Positions 11,033 through 26,636 of a DNA stretch of 64,000 nucleotides are shown here, one piece after another. The DNA lies in assembly GCA_951812925.1 (NCBI GenBank), contig OX638372.1, forward strand, positions 37,570,245 through 37,634,244, written 5' to 3'. The position numbers and the translations under genes are program-made. The notes under the pieces were generated by a model. It worked only from the letters and a program-made list of their open reading frames with translations. It was not told the origin of the DNA and searched no databases. Source of the DNA: Calliopum simillimum (lineage: Eukaryota > Arthropoda > Insecta > Diptera > Lauxaniidae). The first letter of the stretch is position 1. Each line of letters begins with the position of its first letter.

Positions 11033-14000
11033 TTTAAGTTATCGTATGATAATAAAATTTTTTAAATCTATTTGTGTGCGAACCGAAAACTTTGGAAAAA
11101 TTAAAAGAATTATAAATCAGAAATGGTCCGAACCGTTTGCGTTTAAAATTAATACTAATCTCATTTTCAAAATCCAAGTGTTCTCTTGAAAAAATCTTCA
11201 TGTAAATATTCATGAGGTGTGCAAAATTGTGAATACATTGCAATATTTTTTTTTGTGTTTTTTTCCAGAAAGTATGAAAAAAGTACAGCGTATAACGTAT
11301 TCCATGAGTCCATGAATTCATTTTGTTTGTTTACTTAACAATAAATTACTTTAACGTATATAAATACGATTTAAAAAATTTTTTATGGTACGAAAACAAC
11401 CAGAGTCAATACCGAACGGACGATGGAAAATGTTTATAGCGATTCGTGTATGTAATAAAATTTTAAAATAGTGCTACTATTTTGTTTGCAAGAAAGGTTA
11501 AAATAGTTTTATTTACTAAAAGAAACATGCTTTTCTCATTAAAGTGTTTTTTTGTGGCCAAAAATCGCATTAAGTCACTGGATAGCAGCTTCCTTAAGAC
11601 AAGAGGTAGATGAATAAAAAGTGTTCATTTTTGATCGTTTTGGGTGCATTGAAAATTATATCGGTAATATGTAACACAAACAATTTTTTATTGTAATATC
11701 TTTTTCTTTCATTTCTTTTTTTTTTTCAACTGGCATTTTGTTTCAATATTTATGGAAATCTATCTAAAATTGCACATATCTCTGGACTTTTGATAGAACA
11801 ACTCAACTCGAGACAATTTTGAAGGATTTTAGTCATCAATATAAATTTTGAAAAGGCTTCTTTATATGTAATCGGCAAATCTTTATGGCCTTTAGTTATA
11901 AAGATGTAGCAATCGACAACTCTACCCATCTTGATTTTAAACCGTACACACTTTGCCCGTGAAAAGTATAGAAAAATATAGGGTAAGGGAGGTGAATTAA
12001 AATAAAACTCAAAATACATAAAACAAAACATTTAATTTATTTTCATTCATTAAAGAAACAATTCACCTTTATTCTGATACAACATCAGGGTAAAGAAAAA
12101 AAATAAACTAAAAATACTCAAAAGAAAGAGAAAAAAAGTGTAGTGTTATATGGACAATATAGTCCATATTGCCCGTTATATTTATTTTGTACAGAAGTTT
12201 CATATAAAAATTTAATTTTCACATCCGGCTCATTCTTCATGACTCAAGGAATGCCAGATGACATATTCAACTCAAAGAGTAACGAATCCAGCATTGTCAA
12301 GAGGGGGCCGATTGACTACATTTCTACATAATAATAATAATAATCATGAAGGCGTGAAAATGTAGACAGTACAAAACTTTTCATATTTAATTTTTTTTTA
12401 ATTTTATATACGAAAATTAAATAATTTCATATATTTTGTCTATTTAATTTATACTAAAATATTGATAATGGACAAAGGAGAGGGGGCCGATCGCCCCCAT
12501 CGCTCCCCCCCTTGGATCCGCCACTGAACTCAAACCTTGCCACAGTGTACAATTGCAGCTTGTTCGATGACGACCAATCATATTTCTTTAAATAATAATA
12601 AATTGATGGTAAAGATGATTCTCATTACAAAAGTGAAATGATTTACCCTGTCTTTTCTTTCCTGCCTCAATCCTTACGTAATTCTCCATACCAAATAAAT
12701 AAATAAGTTCTGTCTAATCAAAAAAAAAAAACAAAATTAAACGATTTTCCTTTTAAAACTAGAAATTAATAAGTTCCTCACCTTAATTTCATCATTCTAT
12801 GTTCTATCCCATATAGAAATTAATTTTTAAGATGTTCCAAGTAAAGTCATAGAGATTTCTGTATGGAAAATTCATATTGTTTACTACTTTTAATCGTAAT
12901 TCATAGTAAAATCGGTCAATACGACAATCTTCTTGTTTCTTTGAGTATTTTTTCGCTCTGTATGCATTTTTCATCGTCTTTCCCTTTGAGGCTTACGAAT
13001 TCCAAATCACCACCATCAGACTCGTCATGACAACTGTAACTACCCAGCAAATCCTGTAACAGTTACCAACCTTATTATATAAGAGTTACAAATCTCGTAT
13101 TATACCAGTTACATTTCCTCTAGCATCGGGAAAAAAATAACCACATTTGCCCTATCCGTGTGATCGTGCATCCCTGTCTTACCAATAATGTAAAAACTAT
13201 AGTTCCCCCTTTCCTTTTTCTATTCTTTTGAGAATAAAAGTGAATGTTCATCCCTGTCTTATCAATGTGAATTTCTCATAAGAAAATTAATTGAAAAACT
13301 ATAGTTGTCTCTTTCCGTTTTCTAATTATTTTTGCTAACACTGAAGCAACTATTTTTTATTTTAATGTTAAAAACACGAACATATTCCTTCAAAGTTTTT
13401 AATCAATTATAAATTATTTATTTCCAAGAAAGATTGCAGATGTGATGGCTTGGGATTTCAATAAATAGTTTGGTGCTAATGGATCTTCTTTTGTTGGCTA
13501 TTTTCTTACCAACTGGACAGTTGTTTGAAAAACTGCAGATTCTAGGAAAGAATTAAAGATTCGTTGAGATTGTGAATGGGATTAATAACTTTTTACTTAC
13601 CTATAAGCTATTGGGTTTTTATAATTGCGTAATTTTCTATTTTAGTTTTTTTTTTGCTTCAATTAAAATATAAATTTTTTCTGCCGGTCAACTTGATTTT
13701 TTTTCACTTCGAGTGTAAAAGCAAACTACTATATTTTATATCCAACTCTTTCTAAATTTCTTTGTAGTGGTAGTTTTAGAAAAATTTGTGTTTAACGGGT
13801 TAGTCCATAATTCAACATGGTTATGTAGGATTTGCTGGGTTCATGCAAAGTTGTGTCACTTTCACACAAAGAATGGAAAAGTACATGTGCATGTTTTGAC
13901 TTAATACCCTTATTGTATTGTGGCTAAAATTAGTCTTTAACAAAATTTAACTGGCCACACTACTTGCGACATGTCAACTAACTGTCAGTGCTGTGTCTTG

Positions 14001-14209
14001 CTGTGTATGTTGTGTGTGTTTTCTGTGGCGATTAAAACAAGAAAAATTTTTTTTATATGTGCAGTGGAAATTTTTTCTTTTCCAATTTTTAAATTGGACA
14101 AATATTTATGTTGGCATTAAAAAAGAGCGAAAAGTAAAATAAATAGGGCAAAGGATATTTTAACTTTTAATAATCACTCGTCAGCAGCTGGAACAGATAT
14201 TACAACAAA
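11033..14209. other. Divergent spacer between the membrane-protein and capping-enzyme genes
   Basis: This should contain both promoters and the 5' untranslated regions, but no core promoter motif is clear enough to annotate. It also holds an inverted copy of the gagttaggttgttttgtcaa end repeat near 11768-11805, a short element between about 12288 and 12528 ending cttggatccgccactg (hAT-like end), and a direct duplication sharing catccctgtctta at about 13170 and 13250. No further gene is seen. Confidence 0.45.
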
Positions 14210-17200
14210 ATGTCCAACCGTGGCCCAGGTCCATTACCAAACCGATGGCTGAATTGTCCACGCAAAAGTGAATCAATAATATCAGAACGCTTTCTTGCAT
14301 TTAAGACACCGCTAAGTAATGCATTCAAGGATCAAATGCCACTTGAATGCATGTTTCCGCCAGAAATGATTTTTGGCTATTGTAAAGCACTAAAGGTATG
14401 GAGTCTATCTGCATATAATATATAAAAATATAGCTCTCACAAAATGATGCGCTCCAGTGGAAATTAAAAATTCCTATTTACGACTCATTTAGAAAGCACA
14501 CAAATATTTTTCATTTTGCCTGAATAAAAGATTTTTTATACGAATATCTATCGAATAGCAAGATTCCCTTGAATCTGGTTTTAGATGTTCATAGTCATGG
14601 GAAATTGTGAATGACTGATTTTCGTGGTTATTAATTGATGACGCTTGCACAAATTTAAATAAATGATTTGTTGTTTTGAGAGTACGTATAAGGAAAAGGA
14701 CACAAAATTGAGTACTGGTATTAATCTAATTTGGAAAAAAAAATCAATATTATGAAGGTGTATCGTCTTCATAAAACAAGTTTTATTTTTTCGAAGTTTT
14801 TAGTTTTATTTTAAAATAATTTCCAATTTTTTGTTACACTGGTTTTCCATAAGGTTGCAAAGCTTCTGGGCGGTGATAGAGGAAGCCTAAACTACCAAAT
14901 ACTTACACCTGAGTTGGTGGGATCTAAAATGTACCCCTGATGAGTTATAGGGTTAATACTGATTTTCTGACTTGTTTTACAAAAAACAGTTTCTTAGGTC
15001 ACCCTAGCGTTTTATAGAAAACTTAGTACAATAATAGAAAACTTTTAGCTAATTGTATCAGGTTTCTAGGTGTGTATTTGGTTATAGCATTTATTTAAAA
15101 GCATTTCGCTAAGTTTTGTACATTCAAAGTTGATATTTTCAATTTTTGTTCCTAGTTTTTGACTTTGGCTTTTATATTTTTTTTTTTTATACTCGTTAAT
15201 TTCCTCTAATTCGGTAGTACATTTGTCATACCAATTTTTTTATTTGAGGTCAGGAAAAATACTTGTAACAATTCTCGTGTTACTCGCATGCGTTGCGCTG
15301 CATATGAAGCGCGCCCTGCACGCGCTGCCCTTTACCTAGCCGAGCCTTCAAACGGATTGTTCTTGAAAGCAAAAATATGCAACTGACCCTGATTTTTTCT
15401 TAGATGTAAACTTAGCGTGGATGAATAACTTTACTACAGTGATCTATAAAATATGCAGGGGAGAGTCACCAAATTTGGGACACCTCCGGGTATGGGACAG
15501 TCGAACTGTCTTATTGATATGACCAAGTTTTCAAGCCAAGATGGTTTTGGTTACTATTGTATATTTTAAACAGGGGTTTTAACCGAAAACGTTCTGCAAA
15601 ACAACCGATTGGTTTTTCCGTTAACCTTTATTACTTTCCCGAAATAACCGAATCGAAACCGATACTCGTACAGATACAGTTCGGTTTGTTCCATATTTTA
15701 CAAAAAATTTAAATTAAATAAAGATAAATTAAATAAATACTAAATATGGTGCAGATAGGATTGCAATTACAATTGTTCATAACTCGACATGTCTCGATTA
15801 TTTGGACAATTCTTACCAAAGTACAATACTTCAACCTTGCATCCAAGCAAAATTAATAAAAGTATTCTATATACTTACCCAAATTAGATGCTTAGTCATA
15901 TTAGTTTATTTTCATAGTTTCCAACATCATATGGACACCAGGATGGTCGTTAAAACGGTTTTTTTTTTTTAATATGATGCATACCCCACTTTATAATTTA
16001 TTAATAAAAAAATAACAGCCACAAATGGGAGCGCTCTATCAAATTTTAAGCATAACATTTATCATATAAATCTCTGAGCACTGTCTATTGTCTCAATGAA
16101 ACTCTATAAAATAAAAATGTGCATATTTTAGACCAGAGACTCTCAACCCTATTTGGTCACGTCACCCTTTTCAAGTTTTTCACAAGCTCTCTCAGCCCCC
16201 TTCAATAAAGAAAAAAAAAATACTTAACATTTTACTATTTTTCACACAAAAATTTACTTCTTATTCAAAAAGGATTAAGAATTGAGTAATATTACAAAAA
16301 TTAGATTATAGGGGTTTTAAAAAATTCAGTTTGCCAACCATGTTAAGGTGTTTCAGAATCCAATATCACGGAATTTTGAATTGGATCTGATGACTCTTGC
16401 TCAAAAGTGCAGAACACGCTTTTTTCTGGCATATATTGTAGATGATAGGATAGGTATGTTTTAGTGAACAAAAGAACCAACCGAGATAAGACAATTTTTT
16501 TGGGTTTTAGTCATTAAAATATAACTTAAATACGATTCCTTTGGTGTAATCCCTAAGTATGATGTTTAGTTTCGAAAATATAAGAGTGTCCCATAATTAA
16601 TGCAAAATTTGTATTTTCCGCCATTTGTGCGACAAAGTTTTGGCAATGAAAAAAAAAAAAAACAGTTTGACAGCTGACAGTTTAAGGTTAGTAAAAATTT
16701 GTTAAAAAAGATTTACTTCTCGTGAAAAGTTACCAATTTCAAGTTAGGTTCTTTTGTCAAAATGCCACAGATTTGTACTCAAAAATCATTCTATATGTTT
16801 ACAAGGAAGTGTTTTCCTGCAAGTCTATTGTCTCCATTAGTAAGCAAGAGTAAGAGTTTTGAAAGACTGAACAACTTCGCAGTCCATTCTGCAGCTGGAA
16901 AAACTTCAAAGGGATTTTAAAAGTCACGACAAATTTTCTATTTCTGTAAAGTTTTGGAATCTTGACGCAAATTTCTTGTTAAGATCTCACATAAGATTTT
17001 AAAAAACTACAATGTCTATTTCAGAAATTTTTAAATATTTTCATATTTCAGGATTATTGGAAAGTGAATAAATTCTTGACAAAAGTAATATTATCCACAA
17101 CAAAATATGTTTTAAATAATTTATTTAAGTAAATTAAACTTTCAAATATTTTTTGACTGTCCAGTTTTTGCGTTTCGCGGTCCGCCAGTTGCCGACCGCT

Positions 17201-20200
17201 GTTCTAAGCCGATAATTATTTTAAAATCTCTATTTTTTTTAATATTGCAGCTAACGTTAGGCCTTTGGATAGATTTGACTAACACAAAACGCTTTTACGA
17301 TCGCGAAATTGTGGAGTCGCGGGGAGCAAAATATTTTAAACTCCAGTGTCGTGGCCATGGAGAGACTCCATCACTTGAGCAAACACGAGCGTTTATTGAT
17401 ATAGTGGATAGTTTTATAACTGAGCATCCGTTAGATATTGTAGGAGTACATTGTACGCATGGATTTAATCGTACAGGATTTTTAATTGTTTCATATCTGG
17501 TTGAGCGTCATGATTGTTCAGTAGAAGCTGCACTTGCCATATTTGCAAAGGCACGCCCACCAGGTATTTATAAACAGGACTACATAAACGAACTTTTCCG
17601 ACGATACGGTGATGAAGATGATGCCACACCAGCGCCTCAACTACCAGAATGGTGTTTCGATTATGATGATTCTAATTCTGGCTTTGGAGGAGGAAATAGA
17701 CCACAAAAACGTTCATATGATGAAGTTTCTTCTTCATCAGCGACTACTTCACAGCAAGCCAAAAATGCATATCAAAATCAGTATTCGAAAAATGCTGAAA
17801 ATGGCATAAACGGTGAAAAAGTCGATGAAGATGATGAAATTGACGGCGGGGAGGATAACGGCGCTGTTACCACTGGAGATGTATCGAATAATGGCACCGC
17901 TAAGAAGCCAAAAAAAAGGCGTCGCGAATTGATAATTAAAGACGCAACTTTTATGGATGGTGTTCCAGGTGTGCACCTTGTCACTAATAAGCAACGAGTA
18001 AGTGAATTACAATTAAAAGTGCAAGGAATGTGTGGATGGGACAAGAGCGGATTTCCAGGTGCACAGCCAGTATCTATGGATCGTGAGAATCTACTACGTC
18101 TATCTCAGATTCCATATAAAGTATCCTGGAAAGCTGATGGAAACAGGTTAATAGCTTCTAAAATATTAATAACTTTTGCTTATGATATTAAACTTTTCTA
18201 TAGATACATGATGCTTATTGAGAAACGTGATCATATATATTTTTTTGATCGGAATTTTTCCTGCTTCCAAGTCGAAAACTTTACATTTATCAAAGCAGGA
18301 AATTTGGAAGAACATTTGGAAGATACGCTTCTTGATGGTGTAGGGCAAAAAGTCACATCACAAATAACATTCGATTCTAAATAATTTTTGTATTTTAGGA
18401 AATGGTGCTTGACAAGCTAAACGGACAAACTATTCCACGGTACTTAATCTATGACATTGTAACACTTGCGAACAACAATATTGGTAAACAATCATTTCCA
18501 GAACGTTTACGATGCATTAAAAAGGAGATTGTCGGTAAGAGTACAAAAATTGAGATAGTAATGTTTTTGAAAACTGTAAAATCTAACACCAGAAGCAATA
18601 AATTTATATAGAACTCTAGAAATATCACAGATCCCTAAAATTCCATACTATTTGACGAATACTTTTAAAGCTTTATAAGAAATATACATGTATAAAATCA
18701 TGTAATTCCCTTCGGGAAAATCGTCCTCTGCAACAATTTTTCTGAGAGGCGTCTAGGCAGAAATGAACTTCATCGCTAAAATACTGAGCGAATTGCTCTA
18801 CAAAGTTTATTCACTAAACACTGATATATGAAATAATTTTCCACAATTTGCAATTGTTCCGGTCTAAGCCTTTGCTTGATGAAATGAACGTTCAAACGGA
18901 ACACAAATCAGCTATCAAATTGGCAGTCGTTGTAGAAAAAAAAAAACCCATAAGAAACTCCCTTTATTGTTATTACTTTATTTAAAAATTCCAGTTATTA
19001 CATTTAATTTATGAACACCATTTTCAGAACCACGTTACGAAGCTATTAATAAAGGTATAATAAATCGTCCAATAGAGCCGTTTAGTGTACGTAATAAACA
19101 GTTTTGGGATATAAGACAATCTGGATCATTGTTGGGTGAAAAATTTGCCAAATCACTCTTACATGAACCGGATGGTTTGATTTTCCAACCAACGGATGCT
19201 GTAAGTTCATTTGTAGAAGTAAAATTTTTTATCAAAAAAAAAATAAAAATTATATCAAAATTTACAGCCCTACACGGCAGGTGTTTGTCCAGATGTGCTT
19301 AAATGGAAACCCATAAATATGAATTCCGTAGATTTTCGTTTGAAAATTACAACAGAAAGTGGAATGGGGTAAGCTAAAGCAGTTTTTTTTTGTTTAACTC
19401 AATTATTTTATTGTTTTTTATTTGTTGTGAACAGCATTTTAAATAAAAAAATTGGACTCCTATTTGTTGGTGGACTCGATAGGCCATATGATAAAATAAA
19501 GTATACAAAGGATTTAAAAGAGCTTGATAATAAAATCATCGAATGTACTGTAAACAGTCAAGGACAATGGGAATTTTTACGAGAACGGAAAGATAAGACC
19601 TTGCCGAACGGATTCAATACGGCTCAATGTAAGTTTAACCTTTTTTATGATAAATGAGTTGCCATCTAAGCTGAAATTTTTAGCATCTTACTCATAGTTC
19701 AAAAACAAATAAGTTTAATTACTGGAAAAAGATCCAAAAAAATACGTTTTGTGTGAATGAGATTTTCTTTAAATATGTATTTAAATTTTTTTGCACAGCT
19801 GATCGTGTAAAAAAATTTTTTTAATATCTCTTAAAGGATACGATACAAAGCTAGTACTAAACTAATATTTTTCTGTAGAAAGTAACCGATTTTCGCAACC
19901 TTTGAAGTTAAATTACTTTTTTTACGTACACGAATTCGTAATGGAATTTTCACATATTATTTTTTATACGTATCTAAATGCAGATAATTCCGCTAGAAAA
20001 AAATCAGTTGAAACTATTTTCCACAAAAATTCTTACTTTTTTGGTCTGCGTTACAGGATTTATAAATGGCCTTTTTCTAAATAGACTATATATACCATTA
20101 ATCTACAAAAAGACTTAGGTCCGTATTCACAGTCATTAGTTAACCAGTTAGTTATATAACAAGAATTTAACTAATATTTCATATTCACAGTGTTTTGGTT

Positions 20201-22422
20201 AACTAAAACAATGAACAAGAGAAAAAACAAACCGCCAACCAATTTTGGTGATAAAGAAGCGAATTTTCTGATCTAATTCCTTGGCGTCGTAGTTTTGGAA
20301 AAAATGCGGGCGATTTCTAAAAACTTGTTGGCGACGATCAACCACAGTATTCCAAAGCTCGTCAATAACTGCATCGCTTTCGATATCAGACTCAAAAGTT
20401 CTTTCGTCTGATAACATTCTTAAAATTTTCATAAAACTTATGTGGATTCTATTTATTTAGCATCAGCTGTTGGTTAACTAATGGTTAACCAATCACATTT
20501 TGAAGTTTGACTAATGACTGAAAATAAAATGTAGTTGGGCAAACCCTTGTTATTAGTTAACTAATGACTGTGAATCCGGGTCTTAATCGTCACAGCATTG
20601 GATATTTTTTTTATGTGGAAATCGATGATATGCATCATCCCTGCACAAAGTACCGTTCACGCAAAATAAGCTTTTTCTATTTTGCAAATAGTAAAAGGTT
20701 TTAATATTTGCGATTTAATAGTGTTTGTGTATTATGACATTGCGTTAATCAAAAGTAACTGTGCTGCTTTAAATATTAATGAATAGTTCTTAAACTTCAC
20801 TGGAAAGTAAGATCATCACTATAAATAGAGAAAATTATTTGACATTAGAGATCTCGAAATCGCAACTTGACATCACTATTAAAAAAATGACTAAAAATAA
20901 TGTCTGCTTGCAATGTCAAATAAAATTTCCGTTTCTATTCGCAATAGAGGCGTATTTGAATCTAGAATTTTTTAGATTGTATTATTCTGTTCAGTGTAAA
21001 ATTTGCGAAAAAAGAGAAGTACACTATGTTTCAACATGTCTTGGTCCCCACACTGGACATGGCAGTATTTCTAAGCATAATAAATCTATTTAAAAAAAAA
21101 ATACGTAGGCTGCTATATATATTTCTGGCCTAGGCAACACTAATGTCAATAACTAAAATCTGGCAACACCATAATAAAGTTTGACATTTTTTAGCATAAG
21201 CGTAGTCAGAACGTTTTGACGTGTTGTTTACAGTGACTTGAAAAAATGAATTTGGCAAAAAAATGGAATTAACTCGTGAACATTTTCGTGCGGTCATTTT
21301 TCACAACTTTCGACGTGGATTATCACGACAAGAGTGCATCGATGAACTTAAATCCTTGTATGGCGATGAAGCACCATCCTATGGCACTGTCAAAAACTGG
21401 TTAAATGAATTCAATCGTGGCCGACGCTCGCTCAAAAACGAATTCCGTGAAGGTCGTCCTAAAACGGCCGTTGTGCCAGAGAACATTGATGCCGTGCATG
21501 AACTGATAATGCAGGATCATCATGTGACATACCGTGAGATAGAAGCATTTTTGGGCATTAGTTCCACTCCATACATTCGATTTTGCATGAACACTTAGTT
21601 GTAAACCCATAATTTATCAATTGCTTAAATTATCAGTGGAAAAATTAATTTTCTTAACTCACTGTAAACAAAACAAAAAGCACTTGTACATCAAAACGTT
21701 GTGAGTACGTTTATGCTAAAAAATGTCAAATTTTATTATGGTGTTGCCAGATTATAGCTATTGACATTAGTGTTGCCTAGGCCAGAAATATATATAGCAG
21801 CCCACGTATACCTTTGCTGCTTCTTTTGTCTGAATCAGTTTTTGGTTAACAGCTAGTATGAAAGCAGCACATACTAATCTGTGCTCCTATTATAAATCAT
21901 ATTTCTGTAAAATTTTAAATTTGTATCATGCCATTGTTCACCTCAATTCCACTTTTCAATTACTTATATTGAGTTTTAAATTACTTCTCCAATTTAGCTG
22001 TTGTCGAGAGCATACGAAATCCTGTAACTACAGAGAATTTGCTGTTCTTTATTCAAAAAGAGGGCTTCCGAGACGATAGAGATATGATGCCACCACCGCA
22101 GGAGCACCGTGTCCATCAGTCTCACAATCAACATAATCAACAACACTCAGAACATCAACATTATCGACAACACCAACATGCACAGCAACAACAACATCCA
22201 CAGCAGCAACAACATCCACAGCAGCACCAACATCCTCAGCAGCTACAACATACACAGCAGCAACAACATCCAAAGCAGCAACAACATACACAGCAGCAAC
22301 AACATCCACAGCAGCAACAGCATAGACAGCAGCAACAACATCCACAGCAGCAACAACATCCACAGCATCAAGAACCTCCTCAGCAGCAACAGCAGCTACA
22401 ACACAGGCCACCTTCTCATTAA
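14210..22422 (+). CDS. mRNA-cap: mRNA capping enzyme (RNA 5'-triphosphatase and guanylyltransferase)
   Basis: Bifunctional nuclear enzyme that removes the 5' gamma-phosphate of nascent RNA polymerase II transcripts and adds GMP. Exons: 14210-14395, 17251-18146, 18204-18339, 18399-18534, 19028-19200, 19268-19368, 19435-19628 and 21998-22422 (749 codons with stop; phases agree). The N-terminal cysteine-phosphatase domain has HCTHGFNRTG with Cys at about residue 130. An acidic, Lys-rich linker follows (KKPKKRRR). The guanylyltransferase carries motif I KADGNR (Lys about 356), then FFDRN, LLDGEMV, EPDGLIFQP and DVLKWKP. The last exon has the family's C-terminal segment (NPVTTENLLFFIQ) and then an unusual tail of about 110 residues built from QQQQHP units. 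At 748 aa it is longer than the human enzyme (about 597), mostly because of linker and tail. ATG 14210 is the first in frame, in context acaaaATGt. Confidence 0.95.
16134..17201. mobile_element. Candidate non-autonomous hAT element
   Basis: The left end CAGAGACTCTCAACCC and the right end (reverse-complemented) CAGCGGTCGGCAACTGG fit the hAT pattern CAGNGGTYNNCAA. The eight flanking bases are ttttagac and ttctaagc, a 5-of-8 match that could be a decayed 8-bp target-site duplication. No transposase frame is seen inside. The call rests on terminal motifs only. Confidence 0.45.
16480..16776. mobile_element. Decayed copy of the gtgtcccata MITE family
   Basis: It shares, in the same order as the copy at 58445-58786, gagataagacaatt, agtgtcccata, ccgccatttgtgcg, tttgacagctgacag, gttagtaaaaat and the right end aagttaggttcttttgtcaa followed by cacagat. 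It is nested inside the candidate hAT element. Confidence 0.5.
20118..20582. mobile_element. PIF/Harbinger-type MITE with TTA target duplication
   Basis: 465 bp. The left end is GGTCCGTATTCACAGTCATT and the right end, reverse-complemented, is GACCCGGATTCACAGTCATT. TTA is duplicated directly outside both ends (20115-20117 and 20583-20585), the PIF/Harbinger target site. On the minus strand 20432-20199 keeps a 77-codon frame (MKILRMLSDERTF..., DELWNTVVDRRQQVF) that could be the N-terminal remnant of the parental transposase. A second copy sits at 33852-34320. Confidence 0.75.
21104..21806 (+). mobile_element. Internally deleted mariner element, long terminal repeats
   Basis: 703 bp flanked by TA on both sides (21102-21103, 21807-21808), the mariner target site. 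The terminal inverted repeats run about 125 bp (left CGTAGGCTGCTATATATATT, right CGTGGGCTGCTATATATATT) with few mismatches, unusually long for mariner. Between them is only the N-terminal part of the transposase. Confidence 0.85.
21263..21598 (+). pseudogene. Mariner transposase N-terminal fragment
   Basis: The 111-codon frame begins MELTREHFRAVIFHNF and contains the paired helix-turn-helix DNA-binding region of mariner transposases (CIDELKSLYGDEAPSYGTVK then NWLNEF; later GRPKTAV and REIEAFLGIS). Near 21570 a one-base shift takes the reading out of frame; the expected SIHSILHEHL continues in another frame, followed by the right terminal repeat. The whole DDD catalytic domain is missing, so this copy cannot move itself. 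It looks fairly young, given the open frame and similar ends. Confidence 0.85.
22198..22375 (+). repeat. 18-bp coding minisatellite (QQQQHP)
   Basis: Imperfect tandem copies of cagcagcaacaacatcca run in frame in the last exon of the capping-enzyme gene, encoding about ten QQQQHP-like units. The antisense strand is also open over this span (Val/Ala/Asp repeats), which follows from the repeat and is not a gene. Confidence 0.85.
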
Positions 22423-22508
22423 CAAGTCTTTTATAGAGCACAGCAAAGAAGTATGCTTGCAATATAAAAAAGATGATATAAAAAAGATGATATAAAATCT
22501 TTTTTACG

Positions 22509-22514
22509 AATAAA
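22509..22514 (+). terminator. Polyadenylation signal, capping enzyme
   Basis: AATAAA, 87 bases after the stop codon (22420-22422), within gaataaataaatt. It is the first such signal downstream. Confidence 0.55.
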
Positions 22515-22704
22515 TAAATTACAAACACTTCTTTTAGAAAAGAACGTTGGAAACTTCTCAAGCGAGAAAGTCTATAACAGATTATGAAATTAAATGAAAT
22601 TTGTCATTAAAAATTAGTGTGGTCATGTAACGTAATTATTTTTTTTTTTCTTTATTACAAATAAAAAAAGCCGTAATAACAATAACGAAAAAATATAATT
22701 AAAC

Positions 22705-22710
22705 TTTATT
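22705..22710 (-). terminator. Polyadenylation signal, DUS2
   Basis: Minus-strand AATAAA 29 bases past the DUS2 stop; a second one is at 22656-22651. The 3' ends of DUS2 and the capping-enzyme gene face each other with about 190 bases between the two signals. Confidence 0.55.
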
Positions 22711-22738
22711 GATTTTTTGTAAAATTGATAAACAAACA

Positions 22739-26141
<3,403 letters not shown>

Positions 26142-26226
26142 TTACACAGAACTACGGAGTACTATCCTTTGATTTGACGTTTATTTTACATTGACATCAC
26201 GGTTGCGGCACCGGGTTGCCACTAGC

Positions 26227-26513
26227 CGAAGAGATATATATCAAGAGACGCAAAGAAGCACTGGAGCAATTTTTTGAGGTTTGTATTTTTCACTGACGGT
26301 AGCTTTGACGAATTTAGAAGTTAAAACAAAAAATCTGTATACATCTCTTCTCATCCGGAAGCGAAGAGATATAAATAGATTTTTTGGTTGAACTACGCTG
26401 ACGTTTAACTTCTAAATTCGTCAAGGCTACCGTCTGTGAACAATACAAACCTAAAAAAAAATTGCTCCAGTGCTTCTTTGCGTCTCTTAAGAGGTTGATA
26501 ATATATCTCTTCG
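26227..26513. mobile_element. Foldback MITE with an extra partial arm
   Basis: The left arm starts cgaagagatatat at 26227 and its inverted partner ends at 26513. The arms pair for about 110 bp, sharing agacgcaaagaagcactgga and gacggtagc. A partial third arm (gaaaaattgctccagttctt) follows at about 26526-26580. It is non-coding. Confidence 0.7.
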
Positions 26514-26636
26514 TCTTCGTACAAGCCGAAGAAAAATTGCTCCAGTTCTTCTTTGCGTCTCTTGGTTATATATCTCATCGGCAGCTATGAACACGTGACC
26601 AGAGCAGTGTTGCCAGAAGTTGCATTAATGAACGCC

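Larger units (their letters stand above)
14396..17250. other. Intron 1 of the capping-enzyme gene
   Basis: 2.86 kb of AT-rich intron. It contains a candidate non-autonomous hAT element at 16134-17201, itself holding a copy of the gtgtcccata-type MITE from about 16480 to 16776. A GC-rich patch near 15285-15350 (gcgttgcgctgcatatgaag) has no open frame of note. No exon is recognised. Confidence 0.5.
19629..21997. other. Intron 7 of the capping-enzyme gene
   Basis: 2.37 kb intron with two well-defined insertions, a PIF/Harbinger-type MITE (20118-20582) and a deleted mariner (21104-21806). The remainder is AT-rich without a recognisable exon. The open frame at 20839-21093 has no recognisable domain and is not called. 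Confidence 0.6.

Noticed and set aside
10023..12527. A single 2.5-kb hAT element between the cagcggcggatccag and ctggatccgccactg-like ends
   Set aside because: The flanking 8 bases do not match and the interval would include exon 1 of the membrane-protein gene; two separate copies explain it better.
20839..21093. 84-codon frame with CLQC and CKICEK, suggesting a zinc finger
   Set aside because: Cysteine pairs lack a consistent finger pattern, and the frame lies between two transposon insertions in an intron.
22049..22561. 170-codon minus-strand frame rich in Val, Ala and Asp, and a plus-strand frame rich in Asn/Ser
   Set aside because: Shadows of the QQQQHP minisatellite in the capping-enzyme last exon.
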